From positions 1-34,507 of the forward strand of contig JAQTSL010000003.1 of assembly GCA_028711355.1 (NCBI GenBank): DNA of 34,507 nucleotides. Direction: 5' to 3'. Shown here in pieces: positions 7,364 through 15,895 of the stretch. The first letter of the stretch is position 1; each line of letters opens with the position of its first letter. Under the pieces are notes generated by a model, which saw only the letters and a list, made by a program, of their open reading frames with translations, was not told the origin of the DNA and made no database searches. This DNA is from Rhodoferax sp. (GTDB lineage: Bacteria; Pseudomonadota; Gammaproteobacteria; Burkholderiales; Burkholderiaceae_C). Position numbers and translations under genes: made by a program.

Positions 7364-8581
7364 ATGGCAAGCAAAGACCACACGCCTGGGTTTTTCTCCA
7401 GGGTCGCCAATTTTGTGCGCAGCCCGGTGGCACCGACCGCAGACCTTGACCAGGTCGAGGTCGCCCAGCCGGGTGAGAACAGCGCTCAGGCGATCAATCG
7501 TGTACTACAGCGCAAGGCGCACAACGACTCGGTGCGCAAACGAGAATTTGCGCAATTGCGCAGGATGCGCCAGGCTATGTCGGGCGAAGCCGTCGATCAG
7601 ATGGCGCGCGATGCATTTTTTCTTGAGAGTTCCGGTTTTTCAGTGCTTGAGGAGCGTGCCAGTACGCTTAAAAAAATCGACGAAATCGAAGCCCAGATGT
7701 CGCGGCAGTGGTGGAAAAACCGCCAGCAGGGGCTTGCATCTGAGTCGATGCGACCGATGCCGGCAGCGGCCACCCAGCCAGCGCAACCCTCCTTTGATGC
7801 CGACATACCCACGGCTTTTGTTGCCACGCTGCCAACCGATCTGGCCTTGGCCGCTAGCGGCGTTGCTGTGAGCGAAAAGCCGGCCGCAAGCGACGCCTCT
7901 GGCGCGTCCGGTTGCGTCAAGCCACCTAGCCAGGCGCCCTTGCAGGCGTTGCCGCCGGTTGGCAATAGCGTCCTTTGTGCTTCCAAAATGATATCGGTTG
8001 AAATTGGGCAAACGCGGTCTGACCCAACGTTGGAGGCGGCCGCGCTGCGGTTTGCCAACGGTGACGATGCCGGTGCCGAGACTACCCTGCTGGAGGCAAT
8101 CCGGGCAACCGACGGTGACCGGTCTTGCGCTGACACCTGGGCCGCTGCCCTGTTTGATCTTTATCGTTCCACCGCACAAGCGCAGCGTTTTGATCTGTTT
8201 GCACAGGACTACGCACAGCGTTTTGGCCGCACCGCCCCTGGCTGGGTGGGTCCGCCCCGGTTTGATCAGACCGCTACCGTGGAACTGGCCGGAGAGCTCA
8301 AGGGCGACCTGGCGGCACTGCCCAGTGGACTACCGATGCACGGTACGCCAGGCTCGACCTTGATTGTTGGTTGCGAACGCCTGATTCGAGTTGATTTCGC
8401 TGCGGCCGCAGCCATTTTGAACTGGGTAGCAACGCGGCATGAGCTGGGGCAGCAGATCGAATTTGTGCAGGTGCCACGGCTGGTGGCGGTTTTTTTCAGT
8501 CTGATTGGCATCAACGAACACACTCGCATCAGGGTATTTAATCAGTTGGGGTCAGAGCACGTCGCTGCGCGAGTGGTCTGA
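7364..8581 (+). CDS. STAS-domain-like protein of unknown function
   Basis: A 405-aa protein with no signal peptide. Residues ~35-110 are charged and helical (repeated Arg/Lys/Glu, with MRQAM and LKKIDEIEAQMSRQW) and could be a coiled coil. Residues ~115-210 are an Ala/Pro/Ser linker. Residues ~225-300 look like a helical repeat. The C-terminal ~100 residues (LAGELKGDL to FFSLIGINEHTRIRV) resemble a STAS domain (anti-sigma-factor-antagonist fold). I chose the ATG at 7364; a GTG at 7349 is possible. The last ~13 residues (FNQLGSEHVAARVV) and the TGA come from copy 1 of a palindromic repeat, so the native C-terminus was probably replaced. The position between dksA and hslV does not reveal its role. 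Confidence 0.6.
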   Translation: MASKDHTPGFFSRVANFVRSPVAPTADLDQVEVAQPGENSAQAINRVLQRKAHNDSVRKREFAQLRRMRQAMSGEAVDQMARDAFFLESSGFSVLEERASTLKKIDEIEAQMSRQWWKNRQQGLASESMRPMPAAATQPAQPSFDADIPTAFVATLPTDLALAASGVAVSEKPAASDASGASGCVKPPSQAPLQALPPVGNSVLCASKMISVEIGQTRSDPTLEAAALRFANGDDAGAETTLLEAIRATDGDRSCADTWAAALFDLYRSTAQAQRFDLFAQDYAQRFGRTAPGWVGPPRFDQTATVELAGELKGDLAALPSGLPMHGTPGSTLIVGCERLIRVDFAAAAAILNWVATRHELGQQIEFVQVPRLVAVFFSLIGINEHTRIRVFNQLGSEHVAARVV

Positions 8582-8651
8582 CCCGCAATGTCTTTTTTAA
8601 TCAGTTGGGGTCAGAGCACGTCGCTCACGCGAGTGGTCTGACCCGCAATGT
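8541..8651 (+). repeat. Tandem palindromic repeat (two copies, period 59 bp)
   Basis: Copy 1 begins at 8541 and copy 2 at 8600. Each reads ATCAGTTGGGGTCAGAGCAC, a short variable centre (copy 2 has two extra bases, CA), then GAGTGGTCTGACCCGCAATG. Each contains a perfect 8-bp inverted repeat GGGTCAGA/TCTGACCC (8549-8556 with 8577-8584; 8608-8615 with 8637-8644). The stop codon of the preceding gene lies in the right arm of copy 1, and the hslV ribosome site starts just after copy 2. Confidence 0.9.
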
Positions 8652-8663
8652 TTTAGGAGCGAT

Positions 8664-9209
8664 ATGGAACAATTTCACGGCACCACCATCATCAGTGTGC
8701 GGCGCAAAACGCCGCAGGGTATGCAGGTTGCGATCGGCGGCGACGGCCAGGTGACGCTGGGCAACATCGTCGTCAAAGGCACAGCGCGCAAAGTGCGCAA
8801 GCTCTACCACGGCAAGGTGCTGGCTGGTTTTGCCGGTGCCACCGCCGACGCCTTTACCCTGTTTGAGCGTTTTGAGGCCAAGCTGGAAAAGCACCAGGGG
8901 CACCTGACGCGCGCCGCTATCGAGCTGACCAAAGACTGGCGCACCGACCGCGTGCTGCGTCGGCTGGAGGCGATGTTGGCGGTGGCTGACCTGGAGGCCT
9001 CGCTGATCATCACCGGCAATGGTGACGTGTTGGAGCCAGAAAACGGCATCGTCACCATCGGCTCGGGTGGCGCTTACGCCCAAGCGGCGGCGATGGCCCT
9101 GCTTGAGCATACCGACCTGTCAGCCACCGACATTGTCAAAAAATCATTGGGGATTGACGGTGAGATTTGCATCTACACCAACATGAACCACACGGTAGAA
9201 GAATTGTGA
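8664..9209 (+). CDS. hslV: ATP-dependent protease subunit HslV
   Basis: Threonine protease that forms a double hexameric ring and, with the HslU unfoldase, degrades cytosolic proteins such as SulA and RpoH. The 181-aa length is typical. The propeptide end and active-site threonine are visible in MEQFHGTTIISVRR: cleavage before the TT pair would expose the catalytic Thr. Other family blocks are QVTLGNIVVKGTARKVRKLY and GSGGAYAQAAAMAL. The C-terminal NMNHTVEEL is typical. AGGAG at 8655-8659 lies 4 nt before the ATG. hslU follows in the same direction, after an unusually long 141-bp gap filled with short repeats. Confidence 0.97.
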   Translation: MEQFHGTTIISVRRKTPQGMQVAIGGDGQVTLGNIVVKGTARKVRKLYHGKVLAGFAGATADAFTLFERFEAKLEKHQGHLTRAAIELTKDWRTDRVLRRLEAMLAVADLEASLIITGNGDVLEPENGIVTIGSGGAYAQAAAMALLEHTDLSATDIVKKSLGIDGEICIYTNMNHTVEEL

Positions 9210-9276
9210 TACTTTGCCGGACAGACCAAGAAACGTTGATTTTTGCGGGACGGACCAACATTTGCGCAGCAAATTT

Positions 9277-9323
9277 GCTCTGTCCTCAACTGATTAAGAT
9301 TTGCGCTGTCCCCAACTGATTAA
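9277..9323 (-). repeat. Two direct copies of the inverted '...CAACTGATTAA' repeat between hslV and hslU
   Basis: 9277-9297 (GCTCTGTCCTCAACTGATTAA) and 9303-9323 (GCGCTGTCCCCAACTGATTAA) differ by three bases and repeat with a 26-bp period. They match the reverse complement of the start of the 8541 and 8600 repeats, so related repeats in opposite orientation flank hslV. The same gap also holds three GGACAGACCAA-like motifs (about 9219, 9248 and 9333) and ATTTGC/GCAAAT (9260-9274). Confidence 0.75.
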
Positions 9324-9350
9324 AACCTTGCGCTACAGACCAAAAAATCC

Positions 9351-10682
9351 ATGTCCACCCTTACTCCCCAACAAATCGTCGCTGAGCTCGATCGGCACAT
9401 CGTCGGCCAGCAACAAGCCAAACGCGCGGTCGCGATCGCGCTGCGTAACCGCTGGCGCCGCCAACAGGTGGCGGACGACCTGCGCGGCGAAATCACGCCA
9501 AAAAACATTCTGATGATCGGCCCCACCGGCGTTGGCAAGACTGAAATTGCACGGCGTCTGGCCCGCCTGGCCGACGCCCCGTTCATCAAGGTTGAAGCGA
9601 CCAAGTTCACCGAAGTCGGCTACGTCGGCAAAGATGTCGATGCCATCATCCGCGACTTGGCCGACGTGGCAGTCAAGCAAACGCGCCTGGCCGAAACACA
9701 AAAAGTGCGCCAGCGCGCCGAAGACGCGGCCGAAGACCGGGTGCTTGACATCCTGATCCCGATGCCGCACGCCGAGTTTGGCGTGGTGCCCGCCAACGAG
9801 GCCGAGAGTGCCGCGCGCCAGACCTTTCGCAAGAAGTTGCGTGAAGGTCAGCTCAGCGACCGTGAGATCGAAGTCGATCTGGCGCAGACCGCGCCCCAAC
9901 TAGAGATCATGGGGCCGGCCGGCATGGAGGAAATGACCGAGCAGTTGCGCGGTATGTTTGGCCAGCTCAACCAGAACAAAAAGCAAACCCGCAAGCTGCG
10001 CATTGCCGACGCGCTCAAGCAACTGGCCGACGAAGAAGCCGCCAAACTGGTCAACGACGAAGATATCAAAACCCGTGCATTACAGATGCTCGAACAGAAC
10101 GGCATCGTGTTCATCGATGAGATCGACAAGGTCACGTCGCGCTCGGAGAGCAGTGGCGCCGAGGTGTCACGCCAGGGCGTGCAGCGCGACCTGTTGCCGC
10201 TGGTGGAGGGCACCAGTGTTTCTACCAAATACGGCATGGTCAAGACCGACCATATTTTGTTTATCGCCTCGGGTGCATTTCACCTGAGCAAGCCCAGCGA
10301 CCTGATCCCCGAACTACAAGGGCGTTTTCCGATCCGGGTCGAATTGCAGTCGCTGTCAGTGCAAGATTTTGTCGCGATCCTGACGCAGACCGACGCTTCG
10401 TTGGTCAAACAGTACCAGGCCTTGCTGGCCACCGAGCAGGTGCAAGTGGACTTTGCCGAGGACGGCATCCTGCGCTTGGCGCAAATTGCTTTTGATGTGA
10501 ACGAGCGCACCGAAAACATCGGCGCGCGCCGCCTGTCAACCGTGATGGAGCGCCTGCTCGACGAGGTCAGCTTCAGCGCCACCGAGTTGGTCGGACAAAC
10601 CATCCACATCGATGCCACCTACGTCGAATCGCGCCTTGCCGAGCTCAGCAAAAACGAAGATCTGAGCCGGTATATCCTCTAA
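9351..10682 (+). CDS. hslU: HslU ATPase/unfoldase
   Basis: AAA+ ATPase that unfolds substrates and feeds them to HslV. The 443-aa protein begins with MSTLTPQQIVAELDRHIVGQ, typical of HslU. Walker A is GPTGVGKTE (residues 57-65; Lys63). The pore-loop region KFTEVGYVGKDVD follows. The inserted I domain spans about residues 110-240 and Walker B is IVFIDEIDKV. The C-terminal block includes NIGARRLSTVMERLLDEVSF, with the sensor-2 arginine, and the extreme C-terminus is RYIL, the tail that docks in HslV. The ATG has no clear Shine-Dalgarno; repeat-rich DNA lies directly upstream. Confidence 0.97.
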   Translation: MSTLTPQQIVAELDRHIVGQQQAKRAVAIALRNRWRRQQVADDLRGEITPKNILMIGPTGVGKTEIARRLARLADAPFIKVEATKFTEVGYVGKDVDAIIRDLADVAVKQTRLAETQKVRQRAEDAAEDRVLDILIPMPHAEFGVVPANEAESAARQTFRKKLREGQLSDREIEVDLAQTAPQLEIMGPAGMEEMTEQLRGMFGQLNQNKKQTRKLRIADALKQLADEEAAKLVNDEDIKTRALQMLEQNGIVFIDEIDKVTSRSESSGAEVSRQGVQRDLLPLVEGTSVSTKYGMVKTDHILFIASGAFHLSKPSDLIPELQGRFPIRVELQSLSVQDFVAILTQTDASLVKQYQALLATEQVQVDFAEDGILRLAQIAFDVNERTENIGARRLSTVMERLLDEVSFSATELVGQTIHIDATYVESRLAELSKNEDLSRYIL

Positions 10683-10702
10683 TACAGAAAACCTCTACGC
10701 AC

Positions 10703-10754
10703 GGCCGGGTGATCGGGTCAGGCGCGTGCGGTCGCCTGACCCGATCACCCGGCC
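10703..10754. terminator. Perfect 22-bp stem hairpin after hslU (terminator-like)
   Basis: 10703-10724 and 10733-10754 are perfect inverted repeats around the 8-nt loop CGTGCGGT. The left arm starts GGCCGGGTGATCGGG and ends TCAGGCG. It begins 21 bp after the hslU stop. There is no T-tract behind it, so it may stop transcription poorly. It could instead be an mRNA-stabilising hairpin or a mobile palindromic element. Confidence 0.7.
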
Positions 10755-11218
10755 TCACCGCTGTTGGTTTTGTGCGACTTCAAACGCCCTGAATGCGCGG
10801 TGGATGGATCGGAGGGCCACTATGGCAGCCAATTTGTCGGGAGTCAGTTAGTCAAAACTGGCGAACTGGATCACGCCCTTGACTGTCGTTTAGGCTGCCA
10901 AGAGTCATTGGCTGAATGTCCACCACGGACAAGTCCAATGCGGGTGCTCGTGCGCGAGTGAACCTGTCGTTCGATTTTTGCCCAAAACTTGGACAGCTGA
11001 CATTGGCAAGCACTGGCCCGCAGTTCCAACTACCCGTTTCTTGAGCAGCAAAAGGGCGGCTTGGTCAGAGGCAGCACGGGATTTATGCGGAACCAATGCT
11101 TATCGTTTCGCCCTGACAACCGGTACGAGGCCAACCCACAGTTGGATGAGCTCAGTTTGGTTTTTTCCTGACTTTTCCGACGAATGTCATAACATACAAA
11201 CAATATCTAAATAGGAGA
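10755..11218. other. Intergenic stretch between hslU and the toxin-antitoxin pair
   Basis: About 460 bp without a convincing gene. Small open frames exist on both strands (for example 10764-10961 and 10978-11214 on plus), but they lack ribosome sites, family resemblance and typical codon use. The stretch probably holds the promoter of the toxin-antitoxin operon near its right end, in the AT-rich part at 11180-11212. Its origin is unknown; it may be debris left by past insertions. Confidence 0.4.
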
Positions 11219-11224
11219 ATGATG

Positions 11225-11485
11225 ATGAGCGTGTTCACCTGTTCAAGTCGTGAATTCACCCGAGATGTTGGTGCAGCCAAACGGGCCGCAGCGCAAGGTC
11301 CTGTATTCATCACCGACAGGGGACGGCCAGCCTTCGTCTTGCTCAAAATCAAAGACTATTACGAGCTCACGGGAAAGCAGGAAGTATCACTTTTGGACTT
11401 GATGGATTCGATTCCGGGTGGCGAGGGCATAGAGTTTGAACCGAAGAAAGCAAGGTTCAAACTCAGTGCTGCTGACCTGCTTTGA
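11225..11485 (+). CDS. Phd/YefM-family antitoxin
   Basis: An 86-aa antitoxin with the Phd/YefM N-terminal DNA-binding pattern: SSREFTRDVGAAKRAAAQGPVFITDRGRPAFVLLKIKDYYEL. The C-terminal tail (about residues 60-86) would wrap the toxin. Such antitoxins neutralise the partner toxin and repress their own promoter. Three in-frame ATGs occur in a row at 11219, 11222 and 11225; AGGAG at 11213-11217 is best spaced (7 nt) for the third. The stop overlaps the toxin frame region, and the toxin ATG lies 11 bp after it, so the two genes are translationally linked. Confidence 0.88.
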   Translation: MSVFTCSSREFTRDVGAAKRAAAQGPVFITDRGRPAFVLLKIKDYYELTGKQEVSLLDLMDSIPGGEGIEFEPKKARFKLSAADLL

Positions 11486-11496
11486 GGCCGACCTCC

Positions 11497-11919
11497 ATGT
11501 ATGTTTTAGACACCAACGTCATCTCAGAGTTACGTCACGGAAAACCGAATCAGTCTGTGCAAGTGCGTGCATGGGCTTCGGACAAGCCGGTGAGCCATTT
11601 GTATATTTCTGCCATCAGTATCCTGGAGCTGGAAGAAGGGGTTTTGGCGCTGGAGCGCCGCACGCCGCCGCAAGGCAGTGCGTTACGCGTCTGGCTAAAT
11701 GGGGTGAAGGCAAACTTTGCAGGTCGTATATTGCCATTCTCGGGAAACACCGCTACGTTATGCGCAGCGATGCATGTGCCCGATCCGAAGTCTGAACGTG
11801 ATGCCATGATTGCGGCCACTGCCTTGGAGCATGGCATGACGGTGGTAACGCGCAACCTAGCCGGCTTTGCAGGTACCGGCACAAAGCTGATCGATCCGTT
11901 CTTGGGACAGCCAATTTGA
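11497..11919 (+). CDS. vapC: VapC/FitB-type PIN-domain toxin
   Basis: A 140-aa PIN-domain ribonuclease. It starts MYVLDTNVISELRHGKP with the first catalytic acid (Asp5), continues with ISILELEEGV (Glu44/Glu46) and SERDAMIAATALEHG (Asp102), and ends with VVTRNLAGFAGTGTKLIDPF. In FitB-like PIN proteins the segment after TRN normally reads NxxDF; here Gly123 replaces that fourth acidic residue, so activity could be weakened. A TTG at 11482 could serve as an upstream start, but the ATG at 11497 gives the standard N-terminus. The pairing is a Phd-type antitoxin with a VapC/FitB-type toxin, a common combination. Confidence 0.88.
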   Translation: MYVLDTNVISELRHGKPNQSVQVRAWASDKPVSHLYISAISILELEEGVLALERRTPPQGSALRVWLNGVKANFAGRILPFSGNTATLCAAMHVPDPKSERDAMIAATALEHGMTVVTRNLAGFAGTGTKLIDPFLGQPI

Positions 11920-12216
11920 CATCGCAACAACAATTCTTCGCAGATGGTTGTCACAGACCAACTGCCGCCTCAAAGTGCAGGCCGAAAACTTGACGTGGGA
12001 CTTTTAGAAATTCGGGCGACCCTGCGGCAGCCGGTCGTCGGCGCGAACTACGTGCCAAAAGCGGACGATTTTCGCGAAATGCCTGCCCAAGACCTGACAT
12101 TGAATCGTTGATTCAATGTGGTTGGAACGTTGGCTCAGTTGGTCCCTTGGCTTTCCACAAGGCTGCCACTCGGTTGACCACGTCAATTTGGTGTTGTCAG
12201 GTAAATTTTTTGCCTT
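11920..12216. other. Intergenic stretch between vapC and the oxoprolinase gene
   Basis: About 297 bp between convergent genes, with no supported gene. Its main feature is the palindrome at 12097-12119. A minus-strand frame (12004-12186) is probably spurious. No clear terminator is present for either gene. Confidence 0.4.
12097..12119. terminator. Perfect palindrome between convergent genes
   Basis: ACATTGAATC (12097-12106), a 3-nt loop GTT and GATTCAATGT (12110-12119) form a perfect 10-bp stem. It lies between the 3' ends of vapC and the oxoprolinase gene. No T-tract follows on the plus strand, so it is a weak terminator candidate; a protein-binding site or element end is also possible. Confidence 0.35.
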
Positions 12217-15200
12217 TCAATCAAGAGCACCGAAGCCACCCCCACCCGGCGTGTGAATTTCAAACACATCGCCTGCCAGCATGTCCGCTTGACCAATATG
12301 ACCAAGTTCTTCAACTCTGCCGTCTGCGCGCACCACGCGGTTGATGCCCACCTGGCCTGGCTGTCCACCAGCCAAACCAAAAGCACCATGCACTCGGCCA
12401 TTGGACAAGATGCTGGCTGTCATGGGCTCCAGAAACTCCACCCGTCGCACACCACCGCAGCCACCATGCCACCTGCCAGCACCCCCAGACCCCGCACGAA
12501 TCTCGTAGCTCTGCAGTCGCACCGGAAAGCGGAACTCCAGCACCTCAGGGTCAGTCAAGCGTGAATTCGTCATGTGGGTCTGCACAACACTGCATCCATC
12601 GAAGCCGCCGACCACTACGCCGCTGGCATCAAACTCGGCTCCGGCACTGGAGCCACCCGAGATGGTTTCATAATATTGATACTGGTCATTACCAAAGGTA
12701 AAGTTATTCATGGTGCATTGGCTGGCAGCCATCACACCCAAAGCACCATACAGCGCGTTGGTAATGCAGCTCGAAGTCTCCACGTTACCTGCGACCACCG
12801 ACGCAGGTGGGTTGGGGTTGAGCATGGAACCCGCTGGAATGATGACCTTGATCGGTTTGAGGCAACCCGCGTTGAGCGGAATGTCATCGTTCACCAAGGT
12901 GCGAAATACATAAAGCACGGCTGCCATACACACCGCCGTCGGTGCGTTGAAGTTGTTGCTCTGCTGTGCAGACGTGCCGGTAAAATCCACCTCGGCCGTA
13001 CGATTGGACGCATCCACCCGAATCGCCACTTTGATCTGCGCGCCATTGTCAAGCGGCAGCGTGAATTCACCATTTTTCAGGTGCGTGATTACGCGGCGAA
13101 CCGATTCTTCAGCATTGTCCTGCACATACCTCATATAGGACTGGACCACTTCCAAGCCATACTGATCCACCATCTTGCGCAATTCCTGAACGCCCTTCTC
13201 GTTAGCGGCAATCTGCGCCCTGAGGTCAGCCATATTTTGCTGCGGATTACGGCTTGGGTATTCGCCGCTTTGCAGCAGTGCCACCATCTGCGCTTCTTGC
13301 AGAACACCTTGCGCAACCAGCTTCACATTGTTGATTTGAACGCCTTCCTCCTCAATTCGCGTTGAGAAAGGAGGCATGGAGCCAGGCGTGATGCCACCAA
13401 TGTCGGCATGATGTCCACGCGAACCGACATAAAACAGCGGCTTGTCTGAAGTCTCCTGACCCAGATAAACCGGTGTGATGACGGTGATGTCCGGCAAATG
13501 CGTGCCGCCGTGGTAAGGGTCGTTGAGAACAAAGACATCGCCGCGGTCCATTGCCCCGGCGTTCTCACGAATCACTGTCTTGATGCTCTCGCCCATGCTT
13601 CCAAGATGCACGGGCATGTGGGGCGCGTTGGCAATCAGATTACCCTCTGCATCGAACAGGGCGCAGCTAAAGTCCAGCCGCTCTTTGATGTTTACTGAAT
13701 ACGCCGTATTCTGCAACTGTAGTCCCATTTGCTCGGCAATGTTCATGAACAGGTTGTTGAATACCTCCAGCAGTACCGGATCGACCTGGGTGCCCGCCGC
13801 AAATTGGATTGTGCGTTCAGCACGCCGGTCAAGCACCAGGTGGTCCAAGGCTGTCAGGCTGGCAACCCAGCCAGGTTCCACCACCGTAGTGGCGTTCCTT
13901 TCGGCAATGATGGCCGGTCCATCGATCACATCACCGGGGCGAATATCTTCGCGCACGACCAGCGCGGCGTGGTGCCACCGACCGCCCGAGTACATGCGCA
14001 CCGTCTCACGCCGAGGCACAGCACGGGACTCAAAGGTGGGCAACACAGGCTCTTCGGGCGCATCGCCGGCCACCACAGCCTCGACAGATACCGCCTCAAC
14101 GACCAATCCTTTGCCCTGCATCAGAAAGGAAAACCGCTGCCGGTACGCTGATTCAAAGTTGGCCTTGATCGCTGCCATGCCGCCAAAGGCCACCACCAGC
14201 GCAGTGTCGCTCCCCTCATAGCGCACATGCACCCGCTTGAACAGCGAAACGGTGCCGGTGCTGACCTGTTGACGCAGCAGTTCAGCCTGCGCTGCGGTTG
14301 CCAGCACCATGAGTTTTTCTTCGATTTCAGGAATGGCCAGTGGGGAAAGATTTACCTCGACCGCCTGCTCCCGGATCACGCTTTGGTCAGCCAGTCCCAT
14401 GCCGTACGCCGACAACACCCCTGCCAGAGGGTGTACGAACACGCGAGTCATGCCCAAAGCATCGGCGACCAGACAGGCGTGCTGGCCGCCCGCGCCACCA
14501 AAACACTGCAATGTGTAACGCGTCACATCGTAGCCGCGGGCCACCGAAATCTTCTTGATCGCGTTGGCCATTTGCTGCACCGCAATATCAATAAAGCCCT
14601 CTGCCACCGCCTCGGGACTGCGCCCGGTTTGATGAGACAGTTCATCGAACTGGGCCTTTGCTGCATCGAAGCTCAGTGCTTCATTGGCATGGGTCCCAAA
14701 CAATTTTGGAAAGTAGTTGGGTTGAACCTTGCCCACCATGACGTTGGCATCGGTCACTGCCAGCGCACCGCCACGCCGATAGCTGGCCGGGCCGGGGTTG
14801 GCGCCCGCACTCTGGGGTCCCACTCGAAAACGCTCACCGTCAAACTTCAAGAGCGAGCCACCACCGGCAGCCACAGTGTGGATGCTCATCATGGGGGCGC
14901 GCATCCGCACGCCTGCAACCTGAGTTTCGAACTCGCGCTCAAATTCCCCCGCGTAGTGGGAAACGTCTGTCGAGGTTCCGCCCATGTCAAAGCCAATGAC
15001 CTTGATTGGGCCACTCATTGACCCGGCACCCGCGCCAAAAGCCAACTGTGCCGTGCGCGCCATGCCCACAATGCCACCTGCCGGGCCGCTCAGAATGGCG
15101 TCCTTCCCCTGAAAAGAGTGAGCATCTGTCAAGCCACCCGAGGACTGCATGAAAAAGATTTTGACACCCGGCATTTCACCTGCCACTTGCTCGACATAGC

Positions 15201-15876
15201 GCCGCAAAATGGGCGTGAGGTAGGCATCGACCACGGTGGTGTCGCCACGGCTGACATACTTCATCATCGGACTGGTTTCGTGCGAAGTGCTGATCTGCGT
15301 GAATCCCACCTCTTGTGCAATGCGCTTGGCAGCCAGTTCGTGCGCCGTGTAGCGGTAGCCATGCATAAAAACAATGGCAACGCTGCGTAGCCCCTGTGAA
15401 TGTTGCTCAAGCAATTGAGTTTTTAACAGTGACTCATTCAGGTTTTCAACCACCTCGCCATGCGCCCCCATGCGCTCCTGGGCTTCAATCACGGCGCTGT
15501 ACAGCAGCTCTGGTAGCACAATGTTGCGGTCAAATAAACGTGGTCTATTCTGATAACCAATGCGCAGTGTATCGCGAAAGCCGCGTGTTGTCACCAGCAG
15601 CGTTGGCTCGCCTTTGCGTTCCAGAAGCGCATTGGTGGCCACCGTGGTGCCCATCTTCACGCATGCCACCATAGCGGGCGTGATCAGTTCACCAGCTTGA
15701 AGGCACAACAGGTGGCGAATTCCGGCCACTGCTGCATCGCGGTACTGCTCAGGGTTTTCCGATAACAGCTTATGCGTGACCAGCGTTCCGTCTGGGCGCT
15801 TGGCCACGATGTCAGTAAACGTGCCACCGCGGTCGATCCAGAATTGCCAGCGTTGTTCAAAGGGTGTGCTCATCAT
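12217..15876 (-). CDS. Hydantoinase A/B fusion, 5-oxoprolinase (ATP-hydrolysing)-like
   Basis: A ~1219-aa fusion of HyuA-like and HyuB-like halves, as in ATP-dependent 5-oxoprolinase, which opens 5-oxoproline to glutamate; related enzymes act on hydantoins or acetone. The N-terminal half has WIDRGGTFTDIVAKRPDG near residue 10 and the actin-like phosphate motif GFDMGGTSTDVSHY. The C-terminal half (from about residue 690) has FMNIAEQMGLQLQNTAYS, NDPYHGGTHLPDITVITPVY and a Gly-rich end HTPGGGGFGALD. The frame continues upstream to 16008, but the ATG pair at 15871-15876 (MMSTPFEQRW) fits the family start, and the upstream part overlaps the regulator gene. Located 19 bp downstream of the regulator on the same strand, and so probably co-transcribed. 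The exact substrate is not proven. Confidence 0.9.
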   Translation of the reverse strand: MMSTPFEQRWQFWIDRGGTFTDIVAKRPDGTLVTHKLLSENPEQYRDAAVAGIRHLLCLQAGELITPAMVACVKMGTTVATNALLERKGEPTLLVTTRGFRDTLRIGYQNRPRLFDRNIVLPELLYSAVIEAQERMGAHGEVVENLNESLLKTQLLEQHSQGLRSVAIVFMHGYRYTAHELAAKRIAQEVGFTQISTSHETSPMMKYVSRGDTTVVDAYLTPILRRYVEQVAGEMPGVKIFFMQSSGGLTDAHSFQGKDAILSGPAGGIVGMARTAQLAFGAGAGSMSGPIKVIGFDMGGTSTDVSHYAGEFEREFETQVAGVRMRAPMMSIHTVAAGGGSLLKFDGERFRVGPQSAGANPGPASYRRGGALAVTDANVMVGKVQPNYFPKLFGTHANEALSFDAAKAQFDELSHQTGRSPEAVAEGFIDIAVQQMANAIKKISVARGYDVTRYTLQCFGGAGGQHACLVADALGMTRVFVHPLAGVLSAYGMGLADQSVIREQAVEVNLSPLAIPEIEEKLMVLATAAQAELLRQQVSTGTVSLFKRVHVRYEGSDTALVVAFGGMAAIKANFESAYRQRFSFLMQGKGLVVEAVSVEAVVAGDAPEEPVLPTFESRAVPRRETVRMYSGGRWHHAALVVREDIRPGDVIDGPAIIAERNATTVVEPGWVASLTALDHLVLDRRAERTIQFAAGTQVDPVLLEVFNNLFMNIAEQMGLQLQNTAYSVNIKERLDFSCALFDAEGNLIANAPHMPVHLGSMGESIKTVIRENAGAMDRGDVFVLNDPYHGGTHLPDITVITPVYLGQETSDKPLFYVGSRGHHADIGGITPGSMPPFSTRIEEEGVQINNVKLVAQGVLQEAQMVALLQSGEYPSRNPQQNMADLRAQIAANEKGVQELRKMVDQYGLEVVQSYMRYVQDNAEESVRRVITHLKNGEFTLPLDNGAQIKVAIRVDASNRTAEVDFTGTSAQQSNNFNAPTAVCMAAVLYVFRTLVNDDIPLNAGCLKPIKVIIPAGSMLNPNPPASVVAGNVETSSCITNALYGALGVMAASQCTMNNFTFGNDQYQYYETISGGSSAGAEFDASGVVVGGFDGCSVVQTHMTNSRLTDPEVLEFRFPVRLQSYEIRAGSGGAGRWHGGCGGVRRVEFLEPMTASILSNGRVHGAFGLAGGQPGQVGINRVVRADGRVEELGHIGQADMLAGDVFEIHTPGGGGFGALD

Positions 15877-15895
15877 TTGGTTCCAGGTAGGGAAG

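Noticed and set aside
9210..9350. CRISPR-like array between hslV and hslU
   Set aside because: The repeats are irregular, only two or three copies, with no uniform spacers and no cas genes nearby.
10764..11214. Small open frames between hslU and the antitoxin gene
   Set aside because: No ribosome sites, atypical composition and no recognised family; insufficient support.
12574..15021. Long plus-strand frames opposite the oxoprolinase gene (such as 12574-13365 and 14227-15021)
   Set aside because: The minus-strand frame carries clear HyuA and HyuB motifs throughout; the plus-strand frames are shadows.
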